Positions 1-9,815 are shown, counted from the stretch's first letter. The stretch: 64,000 nt of DNA from Pseudomonas fulva (GCF_015680705.1 NZ_JADNYP010000003.1:124001-188000); one strand, 5' to 3'. Translations and numbers: made by a program. The notes: generated by a model from the sequence alone, not told the origin.

Positions 1-109
1 TGGCCGCGCTACTCGATTGAAAGTCGTTCAGGGTGGCGCCGGGCGCGCGGATGGTCAAGAGGCGCACGGATGGAATGCCCATCCGGACTGTGCTACAAAG
101 GCCGGCATT

Positions 110-238
110 GGCTTCGAGCTTCGAGCGGCAAGCCACAGGCTGATCGTGTCGATCTTGCCAATGACGCTGGTCTGGAAGATGGAGCCGCTTGCAAAGGCAA
201 TTCGGTCTGCTTCGACTTGCAGCTTGCAGCTCAAAGCC
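110..238 (-). repeat. MITE-like interspersed repeat, copy 1
   Basis: This is a 129-bp element whose two ends are imperfect terminal inverted repeats of the kind GGCTTYGAGCTKCRAGC. Its core, read on the minus strand (TTTGCAAGCGG, then ATCTTCCAG, then TCGACACGATC), reappears on the plus strand at 9044-9159. It lies just upstream of pilG. No protein can be assigned to it: it is too short for a gene and looks like a non-coding, REP- or MITE-type repeat. Conservation between the copies is seen directly; any mobility is inference. Confidence 0.7.
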
Positions 239-257
239 CCGCGACGGTGACGCAACC

Positions 258-659
258 ATGGAACGACCCCTGAAGGTGATGGTGATCGACGATTCTCGCA
301 CCATCCGCCGTACCGCCCAGCTGCTGCTCGGCGAGGCGGGCTGCGAGGTGATCACCGCCAGCGATGGTTTCGAGGCCTTGGCCAAGATCGTCGACCACAA
401 GCCGGCGCTCATCTTCGTCGACGTCCTCATGCCCCGCCTCGATGGCTACCAGACCTGTGCCATCATCAAGCACAATACCGCTTTCAAGGACATCCCGGTG
501 ATCCTGCTGTCGTCGCGCGACGGGGTGTTCGACAAGGCGCGGGGACGGGTAGTCGGGTCCGATCGATTCCTGACCAAGCCTTTCAGCAAGGACGAACTGC
601 TCGATGCGATCAGGGCCCATGTGCCTGGGTTCGCCGGGCAGGCACAACACGCACCGTGA
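258..659 (+). CDS. pilG: Twitching motility response regulator PilG
   Basis: This is a single-domain CheY-like receiver of 133 residues. The acidic pair is D11/D12, the phospho-acceptor is D55 in the FVDVLMPRLDG motif, and the conserved Lys lies in LTKPFS. The sequence closely follows P. aeruginosa PilG, which carries output of the Chp chemosensory kinase to the pilus extension machinery and to cAMP control. The ATG at 258 was chosen because it gives the family N-terminus; the longer in-frame extension runs into the repeat at 110-238. It is the first gene of a six-gene operon with pilH, pilI, pilJ, chpA and chpC. Family assignment is firm; the role in this organism is inferred. Confidence 0.95.
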   Translation: MERPLKVMVIDDSRTIRRTAQLLLGEAGCEVITASDGFEALAKIVDHKPALIFVDVLMPRLDGYQTCAIIKHNTAFKDIPVILLSSRDGVFDKARGRVVGSDRFLTKPFSKDELLDAIRAHVPGFAGQAQHAP

Positions 660-703
660 TGTCGCACGCGTTGCGCATCGATAGCCTTCCATGGGGACGC
701 AGC

Positions 704-1069
704 ATGGCTCGAGTTCTGATCGTCGACGACTCGCCGACGGAAATGTACAAAATGACCCAGATGCTGGAACAGCATGGTCACAGCGTCCTGAAGGCCGACA
801 ATGGTGCCGACGGGGTCGCTCTGGCCCGCCAGGAGAAACCCGATGCCGTGCTGATGGATATCGTCATGCCTGGCATGAACGGTTTCCAGGCCACTCGCCA
901 GTTGAGCAAGGATGCCGAGACCAGTGCCATCCCGGTGATCATCGTCACCACCAAGGATCAGGCCACCGACAAGGTCTGGGGGCAGCGCCAGGGCGCGCGC
1001 AGCTATCTGGTCAAGCCAGTCGACGAGCAGACCCTGATCCAGGCGCTCGATGGTGTGCTCAAGACTTGA
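704..1069 (+). CDS. pilH: Twitching motility response regulator PilH
   Basis: This is a 121-residue stand-alone receiver domain with D8/D9, phospho-acceptor D52 (LMDIVMPG) and the Lys in YLVKPVD. It is nearly collinear with P. aeruginosa PilH, which acts with PilG downstream of ChpA, mainly affecting pilus retraction or draining phosphate from the kinase. An upstream in-frame ATG at 656 overlaps the pilG stop, but the family N-terminus MARxLIVDDS fixes the start at 704, with GGGGA a few bases before it. It lies 44 bp after pilG and 2 bp before pilI, so it is cotranscribed. Confidence 0.95.
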   Translation: MARVLIVDDSPTEMYKMTQMLEQHGHSVLKADNGADGVALARQEKPDAVLMDIVMPGMNGFQATRQLSKDAETSAIPVIIVTTKDQATDKVWGQRQGARSYLVKPVDEQTLIQALDGVLKT

Positions 1070-1071
1070 TC

Positions 1072-1620
1072 ATGCAGTCATCCGGGGGGACGCCGACCGC
1101 CTTCGAACTGCTGCTGGACATCGATCGGCGTTGCCGGCTGCTGACTGCCGACCAGCCGTCATCGGAGCGCCGGGTCGAACAGTGGAGCGGCATCGGTTTT
1201 CGCCTTGCCGGACAATGGTTCGTCGCGCCCATGGGCGAGGTCGCCGAAGTGCTCAACGAGCCACGCAGCACCCGGGTGCCCGGCGTGCAGCCCTGGGTCC
1301 GGGGCGTGGCCAACCTGCGCGGGCGGTTGCTACCGGTGATGGACCTGGCTGGTTTCTTCGGCGTGGGGCCGGTGTTGCCAGGCAAGCAGCGTCGGGTGCT
1401 GGTGCTGGACCACGAAGCCATTTTCGCCGGCCTGCTGGTCGATGAGGTGCTGGGGCTGCAGCATTTTCCCCCCGCCAGCCTGCAACCTGTGCCACCACAA
1501 CCTTTGATCCCGGCCGCTGCCCCGTTCGTCCGTGGACATTTCGCGACGCAGCGCAACTGGGCGATCTTCAGCCCTTATGCCTTGGCCCAGGCGCCCGGTT
1601 TCCTGGACGTGGCGCTGTAG
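1072..1620 (+). CDS. pilI: CheW-like adaptor PilI
   Basis: This 182-residue protein consists of one CheW-like domain, with [20 protein letters not shown] at its start and the conserved [15 protein letters not shown] strand. CheW adaptors couple a chemoreceptor to its histidine kinase; by position and length this is PilI, which joins PilJ to ChpA. The ATG lies 2 bp after the pilH stop, implying translational coupling. The pilJ GTG follows 13 bp after its stop. Nothing is unusual apart from the lack of a separate Shine-Dalgarno sequence outside the pilH coding end. Confidence 0.93.
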   Translation: MQSSGGTPTAFELLLDIDRRCRLLTADQPSSERRVEQWSGIGFRLAGQWFVAPMGEVAEVLNEPRSTRVPGVQPWVRGVANLRGRLLPVMDLAGFFGVGPVLPGKQRRVLVLDHEAIFAGLLVDEVLGLQHFPPASLQPVPPQPLIPAAAPFVRGHFATQRNWAIFSPYALAQAPGFLDVAL

Positions 1621-1633
1621 AGGACTTCGATTC

Positions 1634-3688
1634 GTGAGCACGCCTGTGACCCCCGCCGTTTCCAGCCGATCGCGCAGCAGTGCGCAGATCACCGTGCTGT
1701 TCGTGGTGCTGATCCTGTCGATCATCCTGCTGTTCGCCAATTTCGCCTATCTCAATACCCAGTCCGGCTATGACAAGCAGTACATCGGTCATGCCGGCGA
1801 GCTGCGCGTACTGTCCCAACGCATTGCCAAGAACGCCACCGAGGCGGCAGCCGGCAAGTCATTGGCGTTCAAGCTGCTCAGCGATGCGCGCAATGATTTC
1901 GAGAGGCGCTGGAGCTACCTCAAGGATGGCGATGCGACCACTGGTCTGCCGGCGGCACCGGCAGCGGTCCGCGACGAAATGGCCGCGGTACGGCAGGATT
2001 GGGAAAACCTGCGAAGCAACACCGATACCATCCTGGCCAGCGAGCAGACCGTGCTCTCCCTGCACCAGGTGGCCGCGACCCTGGCCGAAACCGTGCCACA
2101 GCTGCAGGTCGAGTACGAGAAGGTGGTCGAGATCCTCCTGCAAAGTGGCGCGCCAGCCAGCCAGGTGGCCGTGGCCCAGCGCCAGTTGCTGCTGGCCGAG
2201 CGTATCCTCGGCTCGGTCAACACGGTGCTGGCCGGTGACGACAGCGCCGCCCAGGCGGCCGACGCGTTCGGCCGCGATGCCAGCCGCTTCGGGCAGGTGC
2301 TCGATGGCATGCTGACCGGCAACCCGGCGATCCAGGTTACCCGAGTGGCCGATGCCGATGCGCGAGCGCGACTGGCCGAAATTGCCGAACTGTTCCAGTT
2401 CGTCGCCGGTTCGGTCGATGAAATCCTGGAGACTTCGCCGGAGCTGTTTCGCGTCCGCGAGGCGGCAGGCAGCATCTTCAGCCTGTCGCAGACCTTGCTC
2501 GACGAAGCCTCGCACCTGGCCAACGGTTTCGAGAACCTGGTGGCCAGCCGCACCCTCGACACCGTCGGTGGCTATGCGCTAGGGCTGCTGGCGCTGGCCT
2601 CGATCATCCTGATCGGCCTGATCATGGTGCGTACCACCCATCGCCAGCTGCGTGAGACCGCCGAGAAGAACGAGCGCAACCAGCAAGCGATCATGCGCCT
2701 GCTGGATGAAATCGAGGAGCTGGCCGCCGGCGACCTGACCGTGACCGTATCGGTGACCGAGGACTTCACCGGCGCCATCGCCGATTCGATCAACTATTCG
2801 GTCGACCAGCTGCGGGACCTGGTGGCCACGATCAACCATAGCGCCGAGCAGGTCGCCAGCGCGGTGCAGGACACCCAGACCACTGCGCGCCAATTGGCCA
2901 AGGCTTCCGAACAGCAGGCCGAGCAGATCAGCGAAGCGTCGGTGGCGGTCGGTGACATGGTCGAATCGATCGACCGGGTCTCCGCCCATGCCTACGAGTC
3001 GGCCAAGGTGGCCGAGCGCTCGGTGGAGATCGCCAACAAAGGCAACGAGGTGGTGCACAACACCATCCAGGGCATGGCCAACATCCGCGAACAGATCCAG
3101 GATACGGCCAAGCGGATCAAGCGGCTCGGCGAGTCTTCACAGGAAATCGGCGATATCGTCAGCCTGATCGACGACATCGCCGACCAGACCAACATCCTGG
3201 CGCTCAATGCGGCCATCCAGGCGTCGCTGGCCGGGGAGGCCGGCCGTGGTTTCGCCGTAGTCGCCGACGAAGTGCAGCGCCTGGCCGAACGCTCGTCCTC
3301 GGCCACCCGGCAGATCGAGGCGCTGGTCAGGGCCATCCAGGCCGATACCAACGAGGCGGTGATCTCCATGGAGCAGACGACCGCCGAGGTGGTGCGCGGT
3401 GCGCGGCTTGCGCAGGACGCGGGGGTGGCGCTGGCGGAGATCGAAGGGGTATCGCAGACGCTGGCCGAACTGATTCACAACATTTCCGACGCGGCCCAGC
3501 TGCAGACGTCCTCGGCTGGGCAGATTTCCCATACCATGGCGGTGATCCAGCAAATCACTGCGCAGACCTCGGCAGGTTCGGGGGCTACCGCCGACAGCAT
3601 TCGCCATCTGGCGCGGATGGCCAGCGAGATGCGTCGGTCGGTTTCCGGCTTCACCTTGCCCGCCCCGACCGCGCACCGCCGAGCATGA
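1634..3688 (+). CDS. pilJ: Methyl-accepting chemoreceptor PilJ
   Basis: This 684-residue membrane receptor matches P. aeruginosa PilJ (about 682 residues). It has transmembrane helix 1 near residues 19-40, a long periplasmic sensor region with two PilJ-type repeats, transmembrane helix 2 near 313-335, a HAMP region, then the MCP coiled coil. The hairpin tip falls around residues 505-560 ([18 protein letters not shown], then [12 protein letters not shown]). It senses pilus-related or surface signals and controls ChpA. The GTG at 1634 was chosen because it gives the family N-terminus and length. No pilK methyltransferase follows, unlike in P. aeruginosa; chpA begins 4 bp after the stop. Confidence 0.95.
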   Translation: MSTPVTPAVSSRSRSSAQITVLFVVLILSIILLFANFAYLNTQSGYDKQYIGHAGELRVLSQRIAKNATEAAAGKSLAFKLLSDARNDFERRWSYLKDGDATTGLPAAPAAVRDEMAAVRQDWENLRSNTDTILASEQTVLSLHQVAATLAETVPQLQVEYEKVVEILLQSGAPASQVAVAQRQLLLAERILGSVNTVLAGDDSAAQAADAFGRDASRFGQVLDGMLTGNPAIQVTRVADADARARLAEIAELFQFVAGSVDEILETSPELFRVREAAGSIFSLSQTLLDEASHLANGFENLVASRTLDTVGGYALGLLALASIILIGLIMVRTTHRQLRETAEKNERNQQAIMRLLDEIEELAAGDLTVTVSVTEDFTGAIADSINYSVDQLRDLVATINHSAEQVASAVQDTQTTARQLAKASEQQAEQISEASVAVGDMVESIDRVSAHAYESAKVAERSVEIANKGNEVVHNTIQGMANIREQIQDTAKRIKRLGESSQEIGDIVSLIDDIADQTNILALNAAIQASLAGEAGRGFAVVADEVQRLAERSSSATRQIEALVRAIQADTNEAVISMEQTTAEVVRGARLAQDAGVALAEIEGVSQTLAELIHNISDAAQLQTSSAGQISHTMAVIQQITAQTSAGSGATADSIRHLARMASEMRRSVSGFTLPAPTAHRRA

Positions 3689-3692
3689 GCCG

Positions 3693-6600
3693 ATGAACCG
3701 CACAGCTGCAACGCCCGAGCGTCACTCCATGGTCGCCCTGGCCTGGACCAGGGCAGCGATCGACGAGTGCCTGGCCGATGCCCGGCAGGCCCTGGAGCGC
3801 TTTGCCAGCGAGCCTGGCGAAGCCACGGCACTGACTGTGTTCGTCGACAACCTGCATCAGGTCCAAGGCTGCCTGCGCATGCTCGAGCTGCGCGGCGCGG
3901 CGCGCCTGGCCGAGGAACTCGAGCTGCTTGGGCGGGCCTTGGCCGATGGCCATGGAGCCCGCGGCGAATGCCTGGGCGCGCTGTGGCGCGGCATCGCCCA
4001 GTTGCCGGTCTATCTGGAGCGCCTGCGCAGCGCACGCCATGACCTGCCGCTGGTGGTGCTGCCCCTGCTCAACCAGTTGCGCGGTTGTCGAGGGGCCGAA
4101 CCGCTTGACCAGGACAGCTTGCAAGCGGGTGCCGACGCCGGTTCGCGGCCGACCGATGCCGACCTGGCCTATGCCGATTGGCCCGAGCAGCTGCACGAAG
4201 ATGGCCACGGACGTGATGCCTTGCGCTCCGTGGTGATGGCTCTTTGCGATGACCTGGTGCGGATCCGGGAGCGGCTCGACCAGGCCGCGCGTGGCGAATG
4301 TCGTCAGGAGCAGCTCGACACCTTGCTGGCACCTTTGCGTCAGGTCGCCGATACCCTGGCCGTCCTAGGGTTCCGGCAGCCCCGGCGGGTCATCCTGGAC
4401 CAGGTCCTGGCCTTGCAGGGCTTGTCGCGCGAAGCGCAGCCGATGAACGCTGCGCTGCTCATGGACATGGCCGGCGCCCTGTCGTATGTCGAAGCCAGCC
4501 TGAACGGCATGGTCGGCCCGCTGGAAGACCCGGGGCAGGCGTCGCTGTCCGCAACGGACCTGGCCGAGATTCGCCAGGTGGTCCTGGAGCAAGCGCTGGC
4601 GGTACTGCGCCAGGCCAAGGACCTGATCGGCGACTGTATCGAGTCGGGATGGTCGCGCCAGCGCCTGCAAGCCCTGCCGGGCCTGTTCCAGCAGATGCGC
4701 GGCGCGCTGCAGATGCTAATGCTGCCCCGCTCTGGCGACCTTGCCAGCGGCTGCGCGGGTTACCTCGAAAGCTGGCTGCGCCAGCCGGAGCGGGATCCGT
4801 CGAGCGATGAGCTCGATGCCTTGGCGCGGGCGTTGAGTGCCATGGAGTGCGATCTGCAATGGCGCATCGCCGATCCGCAGGCCGATACCGAGCCGTTCCA
4901 GGAGCAGGCTCGGGCCAGCTTGCGCTCGCTTGGAGTGCAGTGCCCCAGCCCCACCGAGGACAGTCTGCCCACGCCGGCTGAGCCTGGCGTGGATGATGAA
5001 CTGCGTCGCGTGTTTCTCGAAGAGGCTCGCCAATTGCTTGAGCAGCTCGAGCGGCACTGGCTGCGCTGGTGTGCCGACAATAGCCAGCGCAGTGCCCTCG
5101 AAGCGCTGCGCCGTGTATTGCACACCCTCAAGGGCAGCGGTCGGATGGCTCATGCCCAGGTCGTTGCGGAACTGGCCTGGGGCGCCGAGCATCTGCTCAA
5201 CCGGGTGCTGGAGGACCGCGCGAGTCTGGATGCACAGGCTCAGGTGATGTTGCAGCAGGCGCTTGCGCGCCTGCCAGTCCTGCTTGGGGACTTCGCCGAT
5301 GGCCGGTTGCCGGCGCTTGCCGAAGTCGAGCGGCTGGCCGAGCACCTGCATGGACTGGCGAACCGCGACACAGCGTCTCACGCCGAAGCCGGCGGCCCCG
5401 ACCTGAGGTTGCTGGAGATCTTTCGTGGCGAGGCGCAAGGACACCTGACCGTGCTCGAGCAGTTCCTGGAGGCTGCAGGTGGCCAGGCGACGCCGGTCAG
5501 CGACGAATTGCAGCGTGCCTTGCATACCCTCAAGGGCAGCGCTGCCATGGCTGGCGTATTGCCGATCGCCGAACTGGCGACTGCGCTCGATCGCCTGGCT
5601 CGCGAATACAAGGCGCACCAGTTGCCGCTCGAGACCGGCGACCTGCAGCGGCTCGGCGCGGCGAGCGCGCTGCTGCGCGGCGCAGTGGCGCAGTTGGGCA
5701 GGCCCTTGGCGGTCATCGCCGGTGCGAACGTCCTGATCGAAGCGCTTGGCGCGGCGGTCGATGCCCGTCTGCTGGCCTTGGCCGATGAGGATGGCCAGGC
5801 GCGGCGCACCCGGCGCGATCCACAGCTGATCGCCGGTTTCCTGGCCCAAGGCATGGATATCCTGCTCGATGCCGAGTCGCTGCTGTCGCGCTGGCAGGAG
5901 CATCCGCGCGAACGGCAGGAACTGGACGCCTTGCTCGCCGAGCTGACTTCGCTCGGTCATGCCGCGCACCTTGCCGAGCTCTGGCAGATCGACGACGTCT
6001 GCGAAGCCTTGCTCGACCTGTACGGTGCCGTGGAAGAAGGCAGCCTGGCGGTCGATGCTGGCTTCTTCAGGCAGGCGCAGCAGGCCCACGAAGCCCTTAT
6101 CGACATGCTCGACGAACTGGCCGCCGGACAGGGGGTCACGTCCCGGCCCCAGGTCGTGTCGGCGCTGCGCGGCCTGCTTGGCGAAGCGCTTGCACCGTCT
6201 TCGCTCGGTGTGCTCAGCCAGCGAGACGGGGTCGTCGATCTCGACGAGGCGCTCAGGCCCGAGCAGAGCACGCCGCCCAGACCAGCCGAGTCGGATCGGC
6301 TGGCCGCCTGCGAAGGCGTCCGAGGCGACAAGGAACTGCTGGAAGTCTTCCTCGATGAAAGCTCCGACCTCGTCGAAAACGCCAGCGAGTCGCTCGTTCG
6401 CTGGCAGGCCGAGCCACGCAACACGGTGGAGGTCGAGAACCTGCTGCGCGACCTGCATACCCTCAAGGGCAACGCGCGCATGGTGCAGGTCGGCGCCATC
6501 GGCGACCTGGCCCACGAACTGGAGTTTCTCTACGAGCTGCTGGCTGCTGGCCACCTGCCCCCCGGCCCGGCACTGTTCGGGCTGCTGCAGAACTGCCACG

Positions 6601-8600
6601 ATCGCCTCGCGCACATGCTCGATGCCATTCGGCTCGGCCAGCCCTTGCATGCGGCGACAGCGCTGATCGACTACATCCGCAATTTCAGCAGCGCTGCCCT
6701 GACCGACAGTGCCGCCGGCCAAGGCAAGCCCGAGGCAGACCTGTCCGAAGCCGTCGTGGCGGCGCCCGACCGGTCCGCCGGGGACATGGTGAAGGTAGCG
6801 GCGGAACTGCTCGATGACCTTGGCAACCTGGCCAGCGAACATTCCATCATCCGTGGGCGCGTGGAGCAGCATGTCAACGATGCCCAGTTCGCCCTGAGCG
6901 AGATGGAAACCACCCTCGAGCGCATGCGTGACCAGCTGCTGCGCCTGGATACCGAGACCCAGGGCCGCAGCTTCGGGCGCCAGCCAGCCGAAGGCGATGA
7001 CTACGACGACTTCGATCCGCTGGAGATGGACCGGCATTCCCAGTTGCAACAGCTGTCGCGGGCGCTGTTCGAATCGGCGTCGGACCTGCTTGAGCTCAAG
7101 GAAACGCTCTGCCAGAAAAGCCGCGAAGCCCAGGCATTGCTGCAGCAACAGGCCCGGGTCAACGGCCGCCTGCAGGAGGGGCTGCTAGGCACCCGCATGG
7201 TGCCTTTCGAGCGACTGGTTCCGCGCCTGCAGCGGGTTGTCCGGCAAGTGGCCAGCGAACTGGGCAAACAGGTGGAACTGATGGTGGAGAACGCCGAGGG
7301 CGAACTTGACCGCAGCGTGCTCGAACGCATGGTGGCGCCGCTAGAGCACATGCTGCGCAATGCGGTGGATCACGGCCTGGAAACCCGCGAGGCGCGACTG
7401 GCCGCGGGCAAGCCCGAGCACGGCACCATCCTGCTCAACCTGCTCCACGAAGGCTCGGACATCGTCATCGAAATGAGCGACGACGGTGCCGGCGTGCCGT
7501 TGGAAGCGGTGCGTCGCAAGGCGATCAAGCGCGGCCTGCTCGACCCCGGGGCGCAACTGAGCGATCACGAGGTCATGCAGTTCATCCTGCGGCCGGGCTT
7601 TTCCACTGCCGAGAAGATCACCCAGATTTCCGGGCGCGGATTGGGCATGGATGTGGTGCACGAAGAGGTCAAGCAGCTGGGTGGTTCCATGAGCATCGCC
7701 TCGAGCGCCGGCAAGGGCGCCAGGTTTTCCATCCGCCTGCCCTTGGCTGTCTCGGTCAACCGGGCCCTGATGGTCAACCTGGGCGAGGAGCAGTACGCCG
7801 TTGCGCTCGACAGCATCGAAGGCATCGTCCGCGTGCCGCCGACCGAGCTGCAGCTGTGCTACCAGCAAGACCCGCCTCGCTATCGCTATGCCGGGCGAGA
7901 ATACCAGCTGTATTACCTCGGTGACCTGCTGCAAGGCAGTAGCCAGCCACAGCTGCTGGGGCAGAGCGTGCCACTGCCGGTACTGCTGGTCGAATCCAGC
8001 CAGCGATCCTTCGCCATCCAGGTGGACAGCCTTTCGCCGAGCCGCGAGATCGTGGTCAAGAGCCTGGGGCCGCAGCTGGCCGCCGTGCCTGGCCTGGCAG
8101 GCGCCACCTTGCTTGGCGATGGGCGAGTCGTGCTGATCCTCGATCTGCTTGGGCAATTGCGCGGACGACAAAGAAGCCTGGCCCGTCCACCGATCGCCCC
8201 ACGCCAAGGGTTCGGGCCCACGCCCCGGCCATTGCTGGTCATGGTGGTGGACGATTCGGTGACCGTGCGCAAGGTCACCGGGCGGTTGCTGGAGCGCCAT
8301 GGCATGAATGTCATTACCGCCAAGGACGGTGTCGATGCCATGGGCCTGCTCGAGGAGCATCGGCCGGATCTGCTGTTGCTGGATATCGAAATGCCGCGCA
8401 TGGATGGCTTCGAGGTGGCCATGCGAATGCGTGCCGACGAACGCTTCAAGAACGTGCCGATCATCATGATCACTTCGCGCACGGGACAGAAGCACCGCGA
8501 CCGGGCCATGGCGATCGGGGTCAACGACTACCTGGGCAAGCCGTACCAGGAATCGCTCCTGCTCCAGAGCATCGCCCGCTGGAGTGAACGTCATGCTTGA
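3693..8600 (+). CDS. chpA: Hybrid chemotaxis histidine kinase ChpA (PilL)
   Basis: This 1635-residue CheA-type hybrid kinase is much shorter than P. aeruginosa ChpA (about 2470 residues). Three canonical Hpt domains carry HTLKG histidines at H477, H611 and H922. A degenerate Hpt-like helix bundle lies near 705-770 without the His-Lys-Gly core. A dimerisation region is followed by the HATPase domain (N box with N1223, G2 box GRGLGMD near 1314), a CheW-like regulatory domain from about 1355 and a C-terminal receiver from about 1514 with phospho-acceptor D1564. It phosphorylates PilG and PilH. The ATG at 3693 lies 4 bp after pilJ; an internal ATG at 3729 would also fit the family N-terminus. The end overlaps chpC by 8 bp. 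Confidence 0.93.
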   Translation: MNRTAATPERHSMVALAWTRAAIDECLADARQALERFASEPGEATALTVFVDNLHQVQGCLRMLELRGAARLAEELELLGRALADGHGARGECLGALWRGIAQLPVYLERLRSARHDLPLVVLPLLNQLRGCRGAEPLDQDSLQAGADAGSRPTDADLAYADWPEQLHEDGHGRDALRSVVMALCDDLVRIRERLDQAARGECRQEQLDTLLAPLRQVADTLAVLGFRQPRRVILDQVLALQGLSREAQPMNAALLMDMAGALSYVEASLNGMVGPLEDPGQASLSATDLAEIRQVVLEQALAVLRQAKDLIGDCIESGWSRQRLQALPGLFQQMRGALQMLMLPRSGDLASGCAGYLESWLRQPERDPSSDELDALARALSAMECDLQWRIADPQADTEPFQEQARASLRSLGVQCPSPTEDSLPTPAEPGVDDELRRVFLEEARQLLEQLERHWLRWCADNSQRSALEALRRVLHTLKGSGRMAHAQVVAELAWGAEHLLNRVLEDRASLDAQAQVMLQQALARLPVLLGDFADGRLPALAEVERLAEHLHGLANRDTASHAEAGGPDLRLLEIFRGEAQGHLTVLEQFLEAAGGQATPVSDELQRALHTLKGSAAMAGVLPIAELATALDRLAREYKAHQLPLETGDLQRLGAASALLRGAVAQLGRPLAVIAGANVLIEALGAAVDARLLALADEDGQARRTRRDPQLIAGFLAQGMDILLDAESLLSRWQEHPRERQELDALLAELTSLGHAAHLAELWQIDDVCEALLDLYGAVEEGSLAVDAGFFRQAQQAHEALIDMLDELAAGQGVTSRPQVVSALRGLLGEALAPSSLGVLSQRDGVVDLDEALRPEQSTPPRPAESDRLAACEGVRGDKELLEVFLDESSDLVENASESLVRWQAEPRNTVEVENLLRDLHTLKGNARMVQVGAIGDLAHELEFLYELLAAGHLPPGPALFGLLQNCHDRLAHMLDAIRLGQPLHAATALIDYIRNFSSAALTDSAAGQGKPEADLSEAVVAAPDRSAGDMVKVAAELLDDLGNLASEHSIIRGRVEQHVNDAQFALSEMETTLERMRDQLLRLDTETQGRSFGRQPAEGDDYDDFDPLEMDRHSQLQQLSRALFESASDLLELKETLCQKSREAQALLQQQARVNGRLQEGLLGTRMVPFERLVPRLQRVVRQVASELGKQVELMVENAEGELDRSVLERMVAPLEHMLRNAVDHGLETREARLAAGKPEHGTILLNLLHEGSDIVIEMSDDGAGVPLEAVRRKAIKRGLLDPGAQLSDHEVMQFILRPGFSTAEKITQISGRGLGMDVVHEEVKQLGGSMSIASSAGKGARFSIRLPLAVSVNRALMVNLGEEQYAVALDSIEGIVRVPPTELQLCYQQDPPRYRYAGREYQLYYLGDLLQGSSQPQLLGQSVPLPVLLVESSQRSFAIQVDSLSPSREIVVKSLGPQLAAVPGLAGATLLGDGRVVLILDLLGQLRGRQRSLARPPIAPRQGFGPTPRPLLVMVVDDSVTVRKVTGRLLERHGMNVITAKDGVDAMGLLEEHRPDLLLLDIEMPRMDGFEVAMRMRADERFKNVPIIMITSRTGQKHRDRAMAIGVNDYLGKPYQESLLLQSIARWSERHA

Positions 8601-9045
8601 ACACATCGCCGGCCAGCGCAGCATCCTCACCGGCCTGCTCCTGCCCCTGGCCGACCGTACCTTGGTCCTGCCGAATGTCGCGATTGCCGAACTGGTCGGC
8701 CAGCCAGCCAGCATCCCCGAAGCCGGCCAGGCCCAGTGGCACCTCGGCTGGCTCGACTGGCGCCAGCGCCGCCTGCCGCTGATCGGCTTCGAAGCCGCCT
8801 GTGGCGGCCACACCCCCTGGGGCGAGCGGTCCCGTATCGTCGTGCTCAACGCCCTGGGCGACACCGGCCTGCGCTACCTCGCGCTGCTGCTGCAGGGCAT
8901 GCCGCGTTCGTGCAAGCTCGACAGCCAGCTCAGCTACGTGGACGTGCCGCTGGCCGACCTGGAGCTTGCCGCCGTGCAAGTGGGCGACCAGGTCGCCCGT
9001 GTACCGGACCTGGTCGGCCTGGAGCGGCTCGTGCGCAACCGGTAG
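8593..9045 (+). CDS. chpC: CheW-like protein ChpC
   Basis: This 150-residue CheW-type adaptor resembles P. aeruginosa ChpC, with LLLPLADRTLVLPNVAIAEL near the N-terminus and RIVVLNALGD in the middle. It probably links additional receptors to ChpA. The ATG at 8593 is preceded by GGAG with correct spacing; the GTG at 8584 has no such site, so it was not chosen. The gene overlaps the end of chpA by 8 bp. The chpB methylesterase that separates chpA from chpC in P. aeruginosa is absent. The stop codon at 9043-9045 abuts an interspersed repeat. Confidence 0.88.
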   Translation: MLEHIAGQRSILTGLLLPLADRTLVLPNVAIAELVGQPASIPEAGQAQWHLGWLDWRQRRLPLIGFEAACGGHTPWGERSRIVVLNALGDTGLRYLALLLQGMPRSCKLDSQLSYVDVPLADLELAAVQVGDQVARVPDLVGLERLVRNR

Positions 9046-9159
9046 CCGCAAGCCAAGGCAGCCCGAGTTGTCTTTGCAAGCGGTGCTATCTTCCAGCCCA
9101 GCGTCACTGGCAAGGTCGACACGATCGGCTTGCAGCTTGGAGCTACCGGCTGCAGGCCC
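9044..9159 (+). repeat. MITE-like interspersed repeat, copy 2
   Basis: This roughly 116-bp element is similar over its length to the reverse complement of 110-238, with about 33 of 40 identical bases in the left arm and a near-identical core (TTTGCAAGCGG, ATCTTCCAG, TCGACACGATC). It begins at the last bases of the chpC stop codon and ends about 40 bp before the hemolysin-III gene. It is therefore inverted relative to copy 1, and the two bracket the chemosensory operon. Confidence 0.7.
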
Positions 9160-9197
9160 ACAGGAACCGGCCAGGGCCCGACGAGGTCTGTTCAGGC

Positions 9198-9815
9198 ATG
9201 TATTACGGTGAACGTTTCAATGCCTGGACGCACCTGGTCGGTGCGCTACTGGCCTGCGTCGGGGCGATCTGGCTGATCGTCGCCGCCGGGTTGCAAGGCG
9301 ATCCGTGGAAGATCGTCAGCTGTTCGATCTATGGCGTCACGCTGCTGGTGCTCTATAGCGTTTCCACGCTGTATCACAGCACGCGCGGGCGGCTGAAGGT
9401 GATCATGCGCAAGCTCGATCACCTGTCCATCTACTTGCTCATCGCTGGCAGCTATACCCCGTTCTGCCTGGTCAGCTTGCGCGGCCCCTGGGGCTGGAGC
9501 CTGTTTGGCGTGGTCTGGGGCCTGGCGGTGGTCGGCATGCTGCAGGAAATCAAGCCGCGCTCGGAAGCGCGCGTGCTTTCAGTGATCATCTATGCGCTGA
9601 TGGGCTGGATCGTGCTGGTGGCCGTCCAGCCGCTGCTGCTCTCGCTCGGCACCGCCGGCTTCGCCTGGCTGGCGGCAGGCGGCGTGCTCTATACCATCGG
9701 CATCGTGTTCTTCGCCTTCGACCGGCGTTATCGCCATTGGCACGGCATCTGGCATTTGTTCGTCATGGCAGGCAGTTCGTTGCACTTCGTGGCAATAGGG
9801 CTGTTCGTGATATGA
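9198..9815 (+). CDS. Hemolysin III / PAQR-family membrane protein
   Basis: This 205-residue integral membrane protein has about seven hydrophobic segments and the family signatures: ERFNAWTHLVGA at the N-terminus, STLYHS after the second helix, KLDHLSIYLLIAGSYTP in the centre, and HGIWHLFVMAGSSLHF at the end. The conserved His residues are the metal-site candidates of the HlyIII/PAQR superfamily. Despite the name, most bacterial members have no proven haemolytic role. The ATG at 9198 is the only start giving the family N-terminus. It stands alone between a repeat and a low-GC islet. Confidence 0.9.
   Translation: MYYGERFNAWTHLVGALLACVGAIWLIVAAGLQGDPWKIVSCSIYGVTLLVLYSVSTLYHSTRGRLKVIMRKLDHLSIYLLIAGSYTPFCLVSLRGPWGWSLFGVVWGLAVVGMLQEIKPRSEARVLSVIIYALMGWIVLVAVQPLLLSLGTAGFAWLAAGGVLYTIGIVFFAFDRRYRHWHGIWHLFVMAGSSLHFVAIGLFVI

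Noticed and set aside
4716..7148. Long antisense open frame (810 codons) within chpA
   Set aside because: It is a shadow of chpA codon bias; the product is low-complexity Gln/Leu-rich with no domain, while chpA is clearly real.
7341..8864. Antisense open frame across chpA-chpC
   Set aside because: It overlaps two well-supported genes and has no recognisable motif.
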